Part shown: piece by piece, positions 47,946-56,904 of the stretch
How positions within the stretch are numbered: the first letter of the stretch is position 1
Layout: the number at the start of each line of letters is the position of its first letter
Source: Alkalicella caledoniensis
Lineage (GTDB): Bacteria > Bacillota > Proteinivoracia > Proteinivoracales > Proteinivoracaceae
Assembly (NCBI RefSeq): GCF_014467015.1
Contig: NZ_CP058559.1
Coordinates: forward strand, 2,108,001 to 2,172,000
Direction: 5' to 3'
Length of the DNA stretch: 64,000 bases
Made by a program: the position numbers and the translations under genes
Notes under the pieces: generated by a model
The model's input: only the letters and a program-made list of their open reading frames with translations
Databases searched by the model: none
What the model was told of the DNA's origin: nothing

Positions 47946-48895
47946 ATCTTAATTTTGGCCCCTGGACCTACTGAGATTCCTTGGACCTTCTTCAACTCTG
48001 AAAGTAGTTTTAAAAGGGCAGTATCCTTAGCCTTTGCTTCTATCATAATATCTAGGTTAGCAGCTTTACCTTGAATGATCTCAATGAAATTCATGAATTG
48101 AGTGACATCTATAAAATCAGCATGGTGCCTAAAATGTTTTTCATTTTTAGGGCTAGATATGTGTACCTTGGGTATTTGACCCTTCCAGGTTTTAAAGATA
48201 TCACTAATCAACTCTTCTAAGGGGAATGGTCCTTTATTACAAAGATAATGATGATAATCAAGTACCATAGGAAGCTTAACCCTTTGACAAAGAGTTAAAA
48301 CCTCCTCTGCAGTGTAAGATTTATCATCGTTTTCCACAATGATTCTATCCCTTAATGGTAAGGGGAGTTTATCCAGATTTTCTGCAAACCTTTCCAGACC
48401 CCTTTCTTTATTGCCATAGGAACCCCCTACATGCAATACCAGGCTACTATTAGGTAAACCCATAGCTTGGAAGAGTTTATGGTGATACTGTAAATCCTTG
48501 ATGGATGCACTAAGTACATCTTCTTTAGGAGTGTTAAGGACAGTAAAGTGATCGGGGTGGGCACTTACTCGAAAGCCTTTTTCCTTTATATAAGTACCAA
48601 TTTTTAAAAATAAATCATTAAATTCATTTGTATAATCGAAGCCCTGGGAAATTGGGTGGGTAGCCATGGGTACAAGTTTGGAAGTTAGTCTAAAAACTTC
48701 AATGCCAAGGGAAGCATTGTGGTATAGTAATCGTAAAGTGTTATTAAGATTAGTTTCTGTAAGTTTACGTAAATGAAAGAGCTGACTTTCTTTATCAGGC
48801 AGCTTATCTAAAGATTTTAGAGTAATTGTTTTTGAAGGAGAACAGTCCTTAACCTCAAGGGACATTGCCACATAACCTAAACGAATTTCCAACAA
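47939..48895 (-). CDS. uvsE: UV damage endonuclease UvsE/UvdE
   Basis: Nicks DNA 5' of UV photoproducts in an alternative excision pathway. 318 residues starting MLEIRLGYVAMSL, the UVDE N-terminus. TIM-barrel metal-site motifs: FRVSAHPDHFTVL, LVLHVGGSYG, IIVENDDKSYT, MVLDYHHYLCNKG, KVHISSPKNEKHFRHHADF. TTG start behind GGGAGG. Common in spore formers. Confidence 0.92.
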   Translation of the reverse strand: MLEIRLGYVAMSLEVKDCSPSKTITLKSLDKLPDKESQLFHLRKLTETNLNNTLRLLYHNASLGIEVFRLTSKLVPMATHPISQGFDYTNEFNDLFLKIGTYIKEKGFRVSAHPDHFTVLNTPKEDVLSASIKDLQYHHKLFQAMGLPNSSLVLHVGGSYGNKERGLERFAENLDKLPLPLRDRIIVENDDKSYTAEEVLTLCQRVKLPMVLDYHHYLCNKGPFPLEELISDIFKTWKGQIPKVHISSPKNEKHFRHHADFIDVTQFMNFIEIIQGKAANLDIMIEAKAKDTALLKLLSELKKVQGISVGPGAKIKIK

Positions 48896-49018
48896 AATAC
48901 CTCCCTTAATAAGTTTTCAAAGTACTCTTGATTATTATCACCTTACTTATATAAAAACATTATAAAACTACAAAAATAAATAAAGATATGATACAATCAT
49001 GAAAATGGAGGGATGAAA

Positions 49019-49900
49019 ATGGGAAAAATAATAGTTGTTGGAAGTATAAATATGGACTTATTATTTAGGACAAAAAAGCGGCCTAACCTTGGAGAAACAG
49101 TGAAAGGTATAGAATTTGCTCAATTTCCAGGGGGAAAGGGTGCAAACCAAGCAGTGGCAGCGTCCCGACTAGGATCGCAGGTTCAGATGGTAGGTAGTGT
49201 AGGCAAAGATGAATATGGTAAGATTTTAAAAGGGCATCTAGCAAATGAGGGAGTTCATATTAGTACCATAAAAGAAGTGGATGACTCCACTGGTCTAGCT
49301 AATATCGTATTAGATTCAGATGGTGAAAACTCCATTATAATAATTGAAGGTGCAAACTCAAAAGTGCATAGCACAGATATTGATGATCAATTATTTGAAA
49401 GTGATGACATATTATTACTCCAACTGGAGATACCCATAGAAACTGTAATTTACGCAGCTAAAAGTGCAAAAGCTAAAGGAGCAAAGGTTATATTTGACCC
49501 TGCTCCCGTTAAAGAAATACCTGAAGAATTGTATCAATACATAGATATAATCAAACCTAACCAATGGGAAGCCATGGAACTTACAAAAACTAGTAATGTT
49601 GATCAAGCAGCATCCATTTTGTTAGAAAAGGGAATAAATAATGTAATCATAACCCTTGGGGGAGATGGAGCCAAGCTATACACAAAAGATATTATAAAAC
49701 ATTTTGCTCCACGGAAGGTAGAAGTAGTAGATACAACTGCAGCCGGTGATAGCTTCTCTGGAGCACTAGCCACGGCATTAAATAAAGGTAAGGAGCTAGA
49801 TGAAGCCATTAACTTTGCCATAAAAGTTTCTAGCTTAACGGTAACACGCTTAGGGGCACAATCATCTTTACCATCCATAGATGAAATAGGAGGAGAATAA
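49019..49900 (+). CDS. rbsK: Ribokinase-family sugar kinase
   Basis: Phosphorylates ribose. 293 residues: VVGSINMDLLF, FPGGKGANQAVAASRLG (substrate loop) and the catalytic-base motif DTTAAGDSFSGALA near residue 240. The following nucleoside hydrolase releases ribose, so the pair can salvage ribose from nucleosides. ATG 49019 lies 6 bases after GGAGGG; the in-frame ATG at 49013 touches it. The hydrolase ATG overlaps the stop by one base. Confidence 0.9.
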   Translation: MGKIIVVGSINMDLLFRTKKRPNLGETVKGIEFAQFPGGKGANQAVAASRLGSQVQMVGSVGKDEYGKILKGHLANEGVHISTIKEVDDSTGLANIVLDSDGENSIIIIEGANSKVHSTDIDDQLFESDDILLLQLEIPIETVIYAAKSAKAKGAKVIFDPAPVKEIPEELYQYIDIIKPNQWEAMELTKTSNVDQAASILLEKGINNVIITLGGDGAKLYTKDIIKHFAPRKVEVVDTTAAGDSFSGALATALNKGKELDEAINFAIKVSSLTVTRLGAQSSLPSIDEIGGE

Positions 49901-50820
49901 TGAAAATAATTTTAGATGTTGATCCAGGAATAGATGACGCAATGGCCATAGCATTGGCACTGAAGACCAAAGGTGTACAACTGCTAGGTCTCACCACTGT
50001 AGGGGGAAATCTTCCCTTGAACAAAACAACAGACAATGCAGCAAAAATCCTAAAGTTATTAGGTGCAAACTGTAAGGTTTACCCAGGAATGGCAGGTCCT
50101 CTAATAAGAGAATTGCACACGGCAGAACAAATCCACGGACCAACAGGTTTAGGGTATTTAGACCTGCCAGCAGCCCAAGAGTATATTGGGAATAAACATG
50201 GAGTAGATTTTATTATTGATGAAATCAATAATAACCCCCATGAAGTAACCCTTATAGCGGTAGGACCTTTGACCAATGTTGCCAATGCTATTAAAAAAGA
50301 CAAAAGTGTTATAGATAAAGTGAAAGAGATTATAATTATGGGCGGTGCAGTTTATACAGGGGGGAATGTTACACCCGCTGCTGAATTCAATATATATGTT
50401 GACCCCGAAAGTGCCCAAATAGTTTTCAACAGTGGAGCTAACATAACGCTGGTGGGTCTTGATGTAACTTTGCAAGCTCTCTTAACGGAAGAACATATAG
50501 AAATCCTCAAAGAAAAAGGTGGAAAGATAGGGCAAGCCATAGGTTCTATGACAGATTTTTACTTGGAACGATATAAAGACCACAACAAACTGAAAGGATG
50601 TGCATTACATGACCCCTTAGCAGTGGGTGTGGCCTTAGATAAATCCTTAGTTAAAACTCAGAAGGTTTTTGTGGCAGTTGAGACTAAAGGGGAATTTACC
50701 AGAGGTGAAACCCTTGGAGATGTCCACGGACGCTTTGGTAAAGAACCAAACATAAATGTTTGTATAGAGGTTGATGAAAAAAGATTTATAAACTCATTTA
50801 TGGAAACACTGACAAGTTAG
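49900..50820 (+). CDS. Inosine/uridine-preferring nucleoside hydrolase
   Basis: Hydrolyses nucleosides to base and ribose. 306 residues with the calcium-binding motif DVDPGIDDAMAIALA at the start, GPLTNVANAI, and MGGAVYTGGNVTPAAEFNI-type residues near 150. Base preference cannot be fixed. It starts one base into the rbsK end and ends with a 4-base overlap with the oppositely oriented pgeF. Confidence 0.92.
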   Translation: MKIILDVDPGIDDAMAIALALKTKGVQLLGLTTVGGNLPLNKTTDNAAKILKLLGANCKVYPGMAGPLIRELHTAEQIHGPTGLGYLDLPAAQEYIGNKHGVDFIIDEINNNPHEVTLIAVGPLTNVANAIKKDKSVIDKVKEIIIMGGAVYTGGNVTPAAEFNIYVDPESAQIVFNSGANITLVGLDVTLQALLTEEHIEILKEKGGKIGQAIGSMTDFYLERYKDHNKLKGCALHDPLAVGVALDKSLVKTQKVFVAVETKGEFTRGETLGDVHGRFGKEPNINVCIEVDEKRFINSFMETLTS

Positions 50821-51551
50821 AGCATTGCCACAAGGTTTACAATACGGCCCGTTTCTTTACCATCTCGCCTTACGGAAAATAGCCTGTCATCACAATAATT
50901 ACAGAGATTTAATTCTTTAAAATCACCTGTATATCCAGCTTCCCTTAAGTTATATTGGGAAGCTAATTTTATGTCCACAGCATAATGACCATCCACTTCT
51001 TCTATAATATCTAGGGGATAACAATATTGTTGAATGAAAACATCCCTAAGGTATTCATTATGCTGGACGTAGCAATCTCTACAGATACCGGGGCCATAGG
51101 TTATCTCTAAATCATCTATTTTACTTCCCATTTCTATCATTTTATTCATTATTTTGACTTCAAGTTGTTCTACAATACCTCTCCAACCACAGTGGGCAAG
51201 CCCTAAAATATCATTGACTGGATCGTGGATAATTACTGGAAAACAATCTGCGGTGGTAATGGCTATATATAAATTTTTGTCCCTTGTAATGATTCCGTCG
51301 TAACCTATAAGGTTTTGCTTATCAGGAAGGACTCCGTCCCCGCCTTTAGCCCTATCAACTTCAATAAATTCACTGGAGTTCTTTAAAATAACCCTTACTA
51401 CCTTATTTAAATCAATACCCGTAGACTGAGATAGCCTTTGATAATTTTCATAAACTTCTTTTCCACCCATTTGGTAGAGCATATTGCCATTTTCCTTTGT
51501 TGAAATTACAATATCAAGCTTATTATTATTAAACCTTAAAAAATTTTTCAT
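50817..51551 (-). CDS. pgeF: Purine nucleoside phosphorylase / multi-copper-like protein (YfiH/PgeF)
   Basis: A 244-residue YfiH-type protein (LACC1 family): adenosine, inosine and guanosine phosphorolysis has been shown for related enzymes; an amidase-like role in peptidoglycan editing for others. Zn-site residues: TADCFPVIIHDP, LAHCGWRG and the GPGICRDCY block. It converges on the nucleoside hydrolase with overlapping stop codons and no visible terminator. ATG after GGAGG. Confidence 0.88.
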   Translation of the reverse strand: MKNFLRFNNNKLDIVISTKENGNMLYQMGGKEVYENYQRLSQSTGIDLNKVVRVILKNSSEFIEVDRAKGGDGVLPDKQNLIGYDGIITRDKNLYIAITTADCFPVIIHDPVNDILGLAHCGWRGIVEQLEVKIMNKMIEMGSKIDDLEITYGPGICRDCYVQHNEYLRDVFIQQYCYPLDIIEEVDGHYAVDIKLASQYNLREAGYTGDFKELNLCNYCDDRLFSVRRDGKETGRIVNLVAML

Positions 51552-51652
51552 TTTTTTCCTCCTTTTATATAGACTTAAAAAGTTGGGTATATTAAAATAT
51601 AGATTGAGTGTTTTACTATGCTACATAATATTCTATTTAAGGAGGATTATAT

Positions 51653-52036
51653 ATGAACAAGAAAGTAATTTCAACTCAGAATGCTCCAGCTGCAATAGGT
51701 CCTTACTCACAAGCTATCCAAATTGGTAACCTGTTGTATACCTCAGGTCAAGTTCCATTTGATCCACAAACCATGGAAGTTGTATCTCAAGACATTAAAG
51801 AACAAACTAAAAGAGTTATGGAAAATCTTAAGGCTATCTTTGATGAAGCAGGTACTTCCTTTGACAAGGTAGTTAAAATGACTGTATTCATTAAAGACAT
51901 GAACCAATTTGGTGACATCAATGAAGTATACGCAACATACTTCGGAGATACCCCACCAGCAAGATCCTGCGTAGAAGTGGCAAGACTACCAAGGGACGTA
52001 GGAATAGAAATAGAAGCAATAGCAATAGTTGACTAA
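51653..52036 (+). CDS. ridA: RidA-family enamine/imine deaminase
   Basis: Hydrolyses reactive enamines from PLP enzymes. 127 residues with [23 protein letters not shown]-type start, the conserved arginine in [13 protein letters not shown] and the C-terminal [19 protein letters not shown]. Monocistronic with its own terminator. Confidence 0.93.
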   Translation: MNKKVISTQNAPAAIGPYSQAIQIGNLLYTSGQVPFDPQTMEVVSQDIKEQTKRVMENLKAIFDEAGTSFDKVVKMTVFIKDMNQFGDINEVYATYFGDTPPARSCVEVARLPRDVGIEIEAIAIVD

Positions 52037-52037
52037 C

Positions 52038-52077
52038 AAAAAGATGTCTGCGAAAAACGCAGACATCTTTTTGTTTT
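52038..52077. terminator. Terminator after ridA
   Basis: AAAAAGATGTCTGCG and CGCAGACATCTTTTT, 15-bp perfect stem with loop AAAAA. Confidence 0.92.
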
Positions 52078-52088
52078 AAAAAAATCTA

Positions 52089-52302
52089 GCCACCAATTGC
52101 ACCACCATGAAAGCTAAGAAATAATCACCAAGGGACACCAATAAAGATAGTCCGCTACTGTATGGTCCATATTGACCAAGATTATTACTTTGCCTTGGAT
52201 TGAGCACTGAATCTAGCATTTAATAAAAGTAGTGGTAATAGCTTAGGTCTATTATCTTTATTGGTGCCAATTGGTGAAATCTTTTTTGGTGTAATTGGTG
52301 GC
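52089..52302. repeat. Imperfect inverted repeat in a gene-free interval
   Basis: The 52078-52393 stretch holds no intact gene. GCCACCAATTGCACCA (52089-52104) pairs with TGGTGTAATTGGTGGC (52287-52302) with one mismatch. CACCAATAAAGATA (52136-52149) pairs perfectly with TATCTTTATTGGTG (52253-52266). Read outward, each arm encodes a similar hydrophobic end with SLLV (SLLVPIGEIFFGVIGG on +, SLLVSLGDYFLAFMVV on -), so it may be the remains of an inverted duplication of a membrane-protein gene. Confidence 0.5.
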
Positions 52303-52393
52303 GAAATGTTTTAAGGGGTTTGCTCTTTGCAGGAATATCAAAAATTTGGTAGAATATACATTAAGTTAAAATCTATTGTAAAGGGTGAAGGAC

Positions 52394-53782
52394 ATGTCAG
52401 AGATTAAATTTGGAACAGATGGCTGGAGAGGACTTCTTGCCAGAGATTTTACATTTGCAAATGTTGAGAAAGCAGTAAATGCAATACTTGCCCATGTGCA
52501 TTATAAAGGTATGGGTAATAAAGGGATAGTAATAGGCTACGATACCAGGTTTTTAGGGGATCAATTTGCCCTCCTAGCCACAGAATTAGCCAATAAATGG
52601 GGTATGGATGTATATCTAACAGATAAACCCACACCCACACCTGTTATTGCTTATGGTGTTAAGGTAAAACAAGCTGCTGGTGCTCTTATGTTTACTGCAA
52701 GCCACAACCCGCCAGAATATAACGGCATTAAGTTTATTCCACACTACGCTGGACCAGCAACAATGGAAATCACCAAGGATATTGAAAATCACTTAAACAA
52801 CCCAAAAGAATACGTATCAGATAAAAAAGGTGAAACATCCACATACAACCCATGGAAAGATTACAAAGAACATCTAAATTCTATTTTGGATTTATCAAAG
52901 CTTAAAGGATTAAAAGTTGTGGTAGATCCAATGTATGGTGCAGGATCTGACTACCTTCCAGAGCTCCTAGAAGAGGCAGGGTGCCATGTTGTGGCAATTA
53001 ATATACATAAGGACCCTTACTTTGGTGGCAACCTTCCAGAGCCAAACCTAGAGCACCTAGGTGACTTGGTTGAAATGGTAAAAGAAGAAAATGCACAACT
53101 GGGGTTAGCTTTAGATGGGGATGCTGATAGATTTGGTATAGTTGACCATGAAGGTAGCTACTATGTACCTAATCAGCTGATACCCCTAATGTTCCAATAC
53201 CTTGCAAAGGAAAATACAACTGAGAAGAGAGTTATTCGTACAGTTGCCACAACTCATCTAATTGATAAAATGGCTGATGAGATGGGATTTGAAGTTACAG
53301 AAACACCTGTTGGCTTTAAATACGTTGGAGAAGCAATGGAGCAAGGTGGAGTACTTATAGGAGGGGAAGAAAGTGGAGGAGCAAGTATCCACGGACATAT
53401 CCCAGAAAAAGACGGGCTTTTAGTGGATTGCTTAGTTGCTCTTATGGTTGTATCCTCAGGTCCGTTAAAGGAACAATGGGAAAAACTGTTGGCTAAGTAC
53501 GGCAACTTTGTAAGCAAAAGACTTGACCTTAGGGTGCCAGAAGACAAAAAAGCAGAGATACTAAATAACCTTAAGGAAAACACACCTACTGAAGTTGCAG
53601 GACTAAAGGTAGTTGAAGTTAACAGAAAAGATGGAACAAAAATGTTATTGGAAGATAAAAGTAGCTGGGTACTCTTTAGACCATCAGGTACTGAACCACT
53701 TTTAAGGGTATATATAGAAAGTGATACCCAGGAGACATTTGATAAAATAGCAGCATGGGCAAAAGATTACCTAGCAAGCTAA
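52394..53782 (+). CDS. Phosphoglucomutase/phosphomannomutase family protein
   Basis: A 462-residue alpha-D-phosphohexomutase. The phosphoserine is in TASHNPPEYNGIKF, the metal loop in LALDGDADRFG, the sugar loop in GGEESGGASI and the phosphate loop in RPSGTEPLLRVYIE, so all four active-site loops are intact. Sugar preference (glucose, mannose or glucosamine phosphate) cannot be fixed from this. ATG 52394 lies 9 bases after AAAGGG. Confidence 0.92.
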   Translation: MSEIKFGTDGWRGLLARDFTFANVEKAVNAILAHVHYKGMGNKGIVIGYDTRFLGDQFALLATELANKWGMDVYLTDKPTPTPVIAYGVKVKQAAGALMFTASHNPPEYNGIKFIPHYAGPATMEITKDIENHLNNPKEYVSDKKGETSTYNPWKDYKEHLNSILDLSKLKGLKVVVDPMYGAGSDYLPELLEEAGCHVVAINIHKDPYFGGNLPEPNLEHLGDLVEMVKEENAQLGLALDGDADRFGIVDHEGSYYVPNQLIPLMFQYLAKENTTEKRVIRTVATTHLIDKMADEMGFEVTETPVGFKYVGEAMEQGGVLIGGEESGGASIHGHIPEKDGLLVDCLVALMVVSSGPLKEQWEKLLAKYGNFVSKRLDLRVPEDKKAEILNNLKENTPTEVAGLKVVEVNRKDGTKMLLEDKSSWVLFRPSGTEPLLRVYIESDTQETFDKIAAWAKDYLAS

Positions 53783-53852
53783 GTAGACAAAGGGGAATAT
53801 TTGCAAAGGGCTATGGAGCTTTATAAGCCAAATGTAAACAGGAGGGGTGCAA

Positions 53853-54254
53853 ATGAAAAGGAGTATAGTTATTATTTGCTTGCTTTTTGTTCTTGTTTTT
53901 GTAATAAGTGGGTGTAAAAATGCTGATAATATTGCTATAGAAACAATAATAATCACAGAATATGTTGACAGTGACTCTGGTTTTAAATTTCAATCTGAGT
54001 ATATTACAGATGAGGAGAAAATAAAGGAGATTTTAGTTGAATTAGAGTCAATAGACTTATCACAGTTATCCGACGACCAGGGATTGCGAGTTGGAGGAGG
54101 GTTAGTTGTGAGGCTTGTAGATGACTTTGATGAGACTTATACCTATGTTTTATATAACAAACTAGTTAGTAAAAACGGAACATTTTATGATACAGAAATT
54201 GACTATGAAGCTAGGATGAGGAATATAGCAAAGACAGTTTCAGATAGCAATTAA
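53853..54254 (+). CDS. Hypothetical lipoprotein
   Basis: A 133-residue exported protein: hydrophobic signal with lipobox VISGC at residue ~20, then a small alpha/beta domain (YITDEEKIKEILVELESIDLS, GGLVVRLVDDFDETYTYVLY). I do not recognise the family; it resembles small Firmicute lipoproteins of unknown role. AGGAGGGG before the ATG; a terminator follows. Confidence 0.65.
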   Translation: MKRSIVIICLLFVLVFVISGCKNADNIAIETIIITEYVDSDSGFKFQSEYITDEEKIKEILVELESIDLSQLSDDQGLRVGGGLVVRLVDDFDETYTYVLYNKLVSKNGTFYDTEIDYEARMRNIAKTVSDSN

Positions 54255-54269
54255 GAGGCTAGATTTTAG

Positions 54270-54322
54270 GGTTCAGGTTACATTTTATCCAAAAGTGGAT
54301 TAATGTAGCCTGAACCTTTGTT
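54270..54322 (+). terminator. Terminator after the lipoprotein gene
   Basis: GGTTCAGGTTACATT pairs with AATGTAGCCTGAACC (with one wobble); then TTTGTTT. Confidence 0.82.
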
Positions 54323-54370
54323 TATGTTATAATGTTATTTAGCAATCATAAAGAATAGGAGTCATGCCAC

Positions 54371-56089
54371 ATGGATATAGATATAACAATTTATGATATT
54401 TTTAAAAGTTTAATAAATAACCTTGGAATAATAGTACTTATAGCTTTTTTACTTACAAAGATTCCACTGTTTAAAACCCTAGTTATAGATAAAGAACGGG
54501 TAGGTGTAAAAGGGCAGATTACTCTGGCTATAATCTTCGGTCTTTTTGGTATCTTAGCTACTTATAATGGATTCCCTGTAAAAGGTGCCATAGCCAATGC
54601 GAGGGTTGTTGGTGTTGTAGCTGGTGGAATCATAGGGGGGCCTGTGGTAGGTTTAGGAGCTGGACTCATAGCTGGTGTTCATCGCTATGGGATAGATATA
54701 GGAGGGTTTACTGCTTTAGCCTGTGGGGTAGCCACCATTGTAGAAGGGCTTATAGGCGGGTATAGCAAAAAGATTTATAAGGGAAAGAATATAAGGCCAA
54801 CAACGGCTTTTTATATAGGGGTAGTAGCAGAAATTACACAAATGGCCTTAATTTTATTGTTAGCGAGGCCATTTCATGAAGCTTTAGAACTAGTACAGAT
54901 TATAATTATACCTATGACTATCCTAAATAGTTTAGGAATTGCCCTATTTATCATGGTTATCCAAAATATCTACGGAGAAAGGGAAAGAACTGCCGCTGAA
55001 CAGGCACAAAAAGCCCTTAAAATAGCTAATAAGACACTGCCTTACTTCAGGCATGGACTGGACTATGAATCTGCTAAGTGGGCCGTAGAAATTATCCATG
55101 AATATAATGAATCAGTGGCTGTGGCCATTACAGATACAACTCAAATACTAGGGTTTATTGGCTTAGGAGAAGACCACCATAAACCAGGTATGGAGATAAA
55201 AACCATCCTTGCAAAAAAGGTAATTGAGTCAGGAAATTATAGTGTAGGCCATACAAAGTATGAGATAGGTTGTAATCATAAAAAATGCAAATTAAGTTCC
55301 GCAGTAATGGTTCCACTAAAAAATAAAGACATGCCCATAGGATCCCTTGTGTTTTTTGGGAAAGCGTCCCATGGAATCTCCTCAATAGATATAGAACTTG
55401 CAACAGGTCTTGCACAGCTATTTTCCACACAAATCGAATTGAGTAATATCGAAAAACAAAAAAGAGACTTAAATAAGGCAGAACTAAGGGCCCTTCAAGC
55501 CCAGATCAATCCACACTTTTTATTCAATGCCATAAACACAATTGTAGCATTTATTAGAACCAAGCCCGATACATCACGGGAGTTATTAATACACTTAGGA
55601 GACTTTTTTAGGAAAAATCTTCAACGAACAAACGAGTTTGTGTCCCTAAATACTGAAATTGAACATGTTAAATCATATCTAGCCATAGAAAAGGCAAGGT
55701 TTGGAGATAAACTAAATGTAGAATTTGAGATAGAAAAAGGAGAGGTGTGCCTAGTTCCGCCACTTATACTGCAACCCCTAGTGGAAAACGCCATAAAGCA
55801 TGGCTTGTTACCTAAAAAAAATGGGGGAAATATTAAGGTATCAGCAGTAAAAGGAATGAAAGATATGGAAATAACCATATCCGATGATGGTGTTGGCATG
55901 TCTTGTTCTTTCAACGGCACAAAAGGAACAGCTGGCTGCGGGATAGGTCTTTCCAACGTAAATGAGAGGCTAATTAACTTATATGGTGAAGAATACCATT
56001 TAGATATTCAGTCAACTGATGGACAAGGGACAACCATCAAAATGCTTATACCACTTGACTCAGGGAGGTCGAACAATGAACATCCTTAA
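54371..56089 (+). CDS. lytS: LytS-type sensor histidine kinase
   Basis: A 572-residue membrane kinase. Six hydrophobic helices of the 5TMR-LYT type (about 1-205, with GGIIGGPVVGLGAGLIAGVHRY), a GAF-like domain (about 220-355), the HisKA-type phosphoacceptor motif QINPHFLFNAINTI near 380, and the ATPase with LVENAIKHGL and GCGIGLSNVNERL. It forms a two-component pair with the next gene and lies upstream of a CstA transporter, an arrangement known for pyruvate sensing (BtsS/LytS). Confidence 0.92.
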   Translation: MDIDITIYDIFKSLINNLGIIVLIAFLLTKIPLFKTLVIDKERVGVKGQITLAIIFGLFGILATYNGFPVKGAIANARVVGVVAGGIIGGPVVGLGAGLIAGVHRYGIDIGGFTALACGVATIVEGLIGGYSKKIYKGKNIRPTTAFYIGVVAEITQMALILLLARPFHEALELVQIIIIPMTILNSLGIALFIMVIQNIYGERERTAAEQAQKALKIANKTLPYFRHGLDYESAKWAVEIIHEYNESVAVAITDTTQILGFIGLGEDHHKPGMEIKTILAKKVIESGNYSVGHTKYEIGCNHKKCKLSSAVMVPLKNKDMPIGSLVFFGKASHGISSIDIELATGLAQLFSTQIELSNIEKQKRDLNKAELRALQAQINPHFLFNAINTIVAFIRTKPDTSRELLIHLGDFFRKNLQRTNEFVSLNTEIEHVKSYLAIEKARFGDKLNVEFEIEKGEVCLVPPLILQPLVENAIKHGLLPKKNGGNIKVSAVKGMKDMEITISDDGVGMSCSFNGTKGTAGCGIGLSNVNERLINLYGEEYHLDIQSTDGQGTTIKMLIPLDSGRSNNEHP

Positions 56090-56798
56090 AGTTTTCCTAG
56101 TAGATGATGAAATGCCAGCTAGAGAAGAATTAAAATATTTACTTTCCCTAAATGACAAGGTTGATTTAATAGGAGAAGCTGATAATCTAGAAGATGCCCT
56201 AGTGGAAATTACTAATAAAGAAATAGATTTGATCTTTTTAGATATTCAAATAAATAACGACAATGGTGTGGAGTTTGCCAAGAAGATAAAACTAAAGGAA
56301 ATTGGAGTAGTGTTTGCTACGGCATATGACGAATATGCCGTAGAAGCCTTTTCCCTTAACGCTATAGATTACTTATTAAAACCCTTTTCGCAAGAAAGGG
56401 TAAATCAAAGCATACAAAAGGCAATAGATAAATTATCTAAAGGTAAAAAAAACGAAAGGTACTTGAAAAAGTTAACATTTTGGAAAGGTGAGAAAATGGT
56501 TGTAATTGCTCCGGAGGATATATTATATTTGACTGTTGATGAGAGAAAGGTAATACTGGAAACAACAAAGGGAACTCTTACTGATGCTGGCCCCCTTCAA
56601 AACACATTTGAAAAACTTGACCCAAATATTTTTATACGCACACATAGAAGTTATATAGTAAACCTAGAGAAGATTGAGGAGATTATACCTTGGTTCAATA
56701 ATACATATAACTTAAAGCTAGTGGATCTAAAAGAAACAGAGATTCCAGTGAGCAGAAGTTACCTTCAGGAGTTCAAAAAACAAGTGGGACTATTATAA
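56076..56798 (+). CDS. lytR: LytTR-family response regulator
   Basis: A 240-residue regulator: receiver domain (about 1-120) with acidic pair D10-D11 and phosphorylation site D56 in LIFLDIQI, then a LytTR DNA-binding domain (about 140-240, IRTHRSYIVNLEKIEEI). ATG 56076 follows GGGAGG inside the end of lytS; an in-frame ATG at 56019 lies well before this. Likely activates cstA downstream. Confidence 0.93.
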   Translation: MNILKVFLVDDEMPAREELKYLLSLNDKVDLIGEADNLEDALVEITNKEIDLIFLDIQINNDNGVEFAKKIKLKEIGVVFATAYDEYAVEAFSLNAIDYLLKPFSQERVNQSIQKAIDKLSKGKKNERYLKKLTFWKGEKMVVIAPEDILYLTVDERKVILETTKGTLTDAGPLQNTFEKLDPNIFIRTHRSYIVNLEKIEEIIPWFNNTYNLKLVDLKETEIPVSRSYLQEFKKQVGLL

Positions 56799-56838
56799 TG
56801 TAATTCATGCACTGATTTGAGTAACTCAGGGCTTAAAT

Positions 56839-56867
56839 CGCCACTTTTTTTATAAAGTTACTATAAT
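56839..56867 (+). promoter_or_regulatory. Candidate activator-dependent promoter of cstA
   Basis: TATAAT at 56862-56867 is a perfect -10, but the position 17 bp upstream (CGCCAC) has no -35. TGAGTAACTCA, a palindrome at 56819-56829, lies further upstream. This pattern fits activation by the LytTR regulator encoded just before; inferred only. Confidence 0.4.
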
Positions 56868-56904
56868 TAAGGTATATCTATAAAATAAAAAGGGGGATAT
56901 ACCT

